From NCBI RefSeq assembly GCF_015714725.1, contig NZ_WBKM01000061.1, forward strand, positions 1 through 34,750: a stretch of DNA of 34,750 nt, written 5' to 3'. Source of the DNA: Nostoc sp. WHI (GTDB lineage: Bacteria > Cyanobacteriota > Cyanobacteriia > Cyanobacteriales > Nostocaceae). Shown here one piece after another: positions 33,272 to 34,750 of the stretch. The translations under genes and the position numbers were made by a program. The notes under the pieces are model-generated. The model saw nothing but the letters and a program-made list of their open reading frames with translations. It had not been told where the DNA came from and ran no database searches. The stretch's first letter is position 1, and each line of letters begins with the position of its first letter.

Positions 33272-34705
33272 ATGATTTTTGTTGATAAATTGAATCGTAA
33301 TATCTTGCAAAATCAAAGCTTACTGTTTGTAGGACTTGATCCAAATCCAGAGATGATGCCTGGGCGTTATGAATCTGAAGAACTCATCGCTGGTTTGGAG
33401 AAGTGGTTACAATTCATTATTGCTGAAACTTCTGATTTCGTTTGTGCTTATAAACCGACACTTGGCTTTTATGAAGCCTTAGGTATTCCAGGTTTAGAAC
33501 TGCTGTACAAAACTTTAGCAGCTATTCCAGCCCATATCCCAGTTATTTTAGATGCCAAACACAGTGACTTAAATACTAGTACCATCTTTGCCCGGACTGT
33601 GTTTACAAAATGGCAGGTGGATGCAATCACTCTCAGTCCCTATACAGGACAAGATCAGGTAGCACCTTTTTTGGTCTATCAGGGTAAAGCAGTGTTTATT
33701 TTATGCTGTACTTCTAACCCAGGTGCAGAAGCTTTACAACAATATCCGACGAAAGAATCACCTCTTTACTTACAGGTAGTAAAAGAATCAAAAACCTGGG
33801 GAACTCCCGAACAATTGGGTTTGGAAGTGGGAACTACAAACCCTGAAATTTTAGCACTTATTCGAGCAGTTGCTCCTGAACGAATTATTATGGCGCGTAG
33901 CATCTGGGCACAAGGCCAAAACCTAAAGAAAATTTTAGAAGCAGGCTTGAATGCTAACGGTGATGGTTTGCTGATTCCTGTTCCTCAAGATATGTTGGGA
34001 AATACAAAGCTATCTGAAGAAGTCCAATCTCTGCGCGCAGAAATTAATCAAATAAAAGCTGAAATTATTCACGAAAATTTAACTTGTTCTGTATGGTTTC
34101 CTGATGTTTGTTTGTTAAATCAGCATCCCCAACAGGATTTAATTTTACAACTTTATGACATTGACTGCATTATGTTTGGCAGCTTTGTCCAAGCATCAGG
34201 AGCGATATTTCCTTATTACATCGACTTACGCAAAATTATTTCCAATCCCCAAGTTTTTAATCAAGTTCTCACTGCCTATGAAAATATTTTGAAGAACCTG
34301 AATTTTGATAGATTAGCAGGTATTCCCTACGGTTCTTTACCCACAGCTACTGGTTTAGCTTTGCGCCTTCATTGTCCGATGATTTTTCCCCGTAAAGAGG
34401 TAAAGGCTCACGGAACTCGGAGAGTAATTGAGGGTAACTTTCATCCTGGTGAAACGGTTGTGGTGGTTGATGATATTCTCATCACCGGTAAAAGTGTTAT
34501 GGAAGGGGCAGAGAAGTTGGAATCAGCAGGATTAAATGTTAATGACATTGTGGTATTTATTGATCATGAACAAGGGGTGAAAGATAAGTTACAACAAAAG
34601 GGTTATCGTGGTCATGCAGTTTTAACTATTTCGGAAATTACTAATACTTTATATCAAGCAGGGCGAATAAGTGAGGAGCAATTTTTAGCTTTTGCTGAAA
34701 GTTAG
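33272..34705 (+). CDS. pyrF-pyrE: Bifunctional OMP decarboxylase / orotate phosphoribosyltransferase
   Basis: A 477-residue fusion catalysing the last two steps of UMP synthesis in pyrimidine biosynthesis. The N-terminal OMP decarboxylase has FVGLDPNPEMMPG, the catalytic PVILDAKHSDLNTS (D-x-K-x-x-D) and VPQDMLG. The C-terminal phosphoribosyltransferase has the PRPP loop VVVVDDILITGKSVMEGAEK and the KEVKAHGTRRVIEG segment. The order PyrF-PyrE is the reverse of the eukaryotic UMPS fusion and is common in cyanobacteria. Between the domains is a helical linker (QSLRAEINQIKAEIIHENL). Frame intact, start ATG 33272. Confidence 0.95.
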   Translation: MIFVDKLNRNILQNQSLLFVGLDPNPEMMPGRYESEELIAGLEKWLQFIIAETSDFVCAYKPTLGFYEALGIPGLELLYKTLAAIPAHIPVILDAKHSDLNTSTIFARTVFTKWQVDAITLSPYTGQDQVAPFLVYQGKAVFILCCTSNPGAEALQQYPTKESPLYLQVVKESKTWGTPEQLGLEVGTTNPEILALIRAVAPERIIMARSIWAQGQNLKKILEAGLNANGDGLLIPVPQDMLGNTKLSEEVQSLRAEINQIKAEIIHENLTCSVWFPDVCLLNQHPQQDLILQLYDIDCIMFGSFVQASGAIFPYYIDLRKIISNPQVFNQVLTAYENILKNLNFDRLAGIPYGSLPTATGLALRLHCPMIFPRKEVKAHGTRRVIEGNFHPGETVVVVDDILITGKSVMEGAEKLESAGLNVNDIVVFIDHEQGVKDKLQQKGYRGHAVLTISEITNTLYQAGRISEEQFLAFAES

Positions 34706-34718
34706 TAATCGGAATAAT

Positions 34719-34750
34719 GGGGAGTAGGGAGTAGGGAGTGGGGAGTGGGG
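34719..34750. repeat. STRR heptamer repeat GGGGAGT/AGGGAGT
   Basis: Four to five consecutive 7-bp units follow the UMP synthase gene to the window's end. They are the same unit as that within lysC at 1-23. Confidence 0.8.

Overview
The window reads as chromosomal DNA of a filamentous, probably heterocyst-forming cyanobacterium (Nostoc/Tolypothrix/Fischerella-like). The reasons are the very frequent HIP1 octamer GCGATCGC, short tandem 7-mer repeats (STRR), a high-light-inducible protein, a class I fructose-bisphosphate aldolase, a fused OMP decarboxylase/orotate phosphoribosyltransferase, and many small inverted-repeat elements. The genus is inference.

Layout. 1-1321: 3'-truncated aspartate kinase (minus). 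1436-2104: relic of a divergent IS200/IS605-type element in which the ends of tnpB and tnpA are fused back to back. 2120-5282: Uma2 nuclease, DUF433 fragment, methyltransferase, class I aldolase, DUF1622 membrane protein. 5283-7147: a MITE, an M48 metalloprotease and a 21-bp tandem array. 7148-9583: one large membrane/ATPase gene destroyed by three small insertions and three in-frame stops. 10014-13744: metallophosphoesterase with a strong terminator, LEA-like repeat protein, paired hairpins, RlmN. 13942-18867: a five-gene minus-strand respiratory operon (two DUF2231 proteins, then ctaC, ctaD, ctaE). Subunit II lacks the CuA ligands, so this is probably an alternative (quinol-type) oxidase. 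19529-21010: leucyl aminopeptidase. 21075-24353: a repeat-rich island in which a GC-rich VWA/beta-trefoil protein lies between two 100-bp direct repeats, next to a decayed higBA-like module. 24456-27685: EcsC/TerB-like protein, seven-bladed WD40 protein, small membrane protein, HLIP. 28112-29203: alanine dehydrogenase with a well-formed NtcA-type promoter. 29505-30909: CRISPR array of 20 repeats and 19 spacers without cas genes. 31073-32142: two-TM repeat protein and a hicBA relic split by a MITE. 32579-34705: cytochrome b561-like protein and UMP synthase.

The most distinctive result is a small MITE family with termini reading CAATACRGTTC. It is present three times (5457-5587, 7626-7727, 31847-31980), each copy flanked by a perfect 10-bp target duplication. 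Removing the copy at 7626-7727 restores the ATPase reading frame, and removing the copy at 31847-31980 restores a hicB-hicA junction. Inside the shared ends the cores differ, and the same core hairpins occur inside unrelated elements, which suggests modular shells with exchangeable hairpin cores. No tRNA or rRNA gene was recognised.
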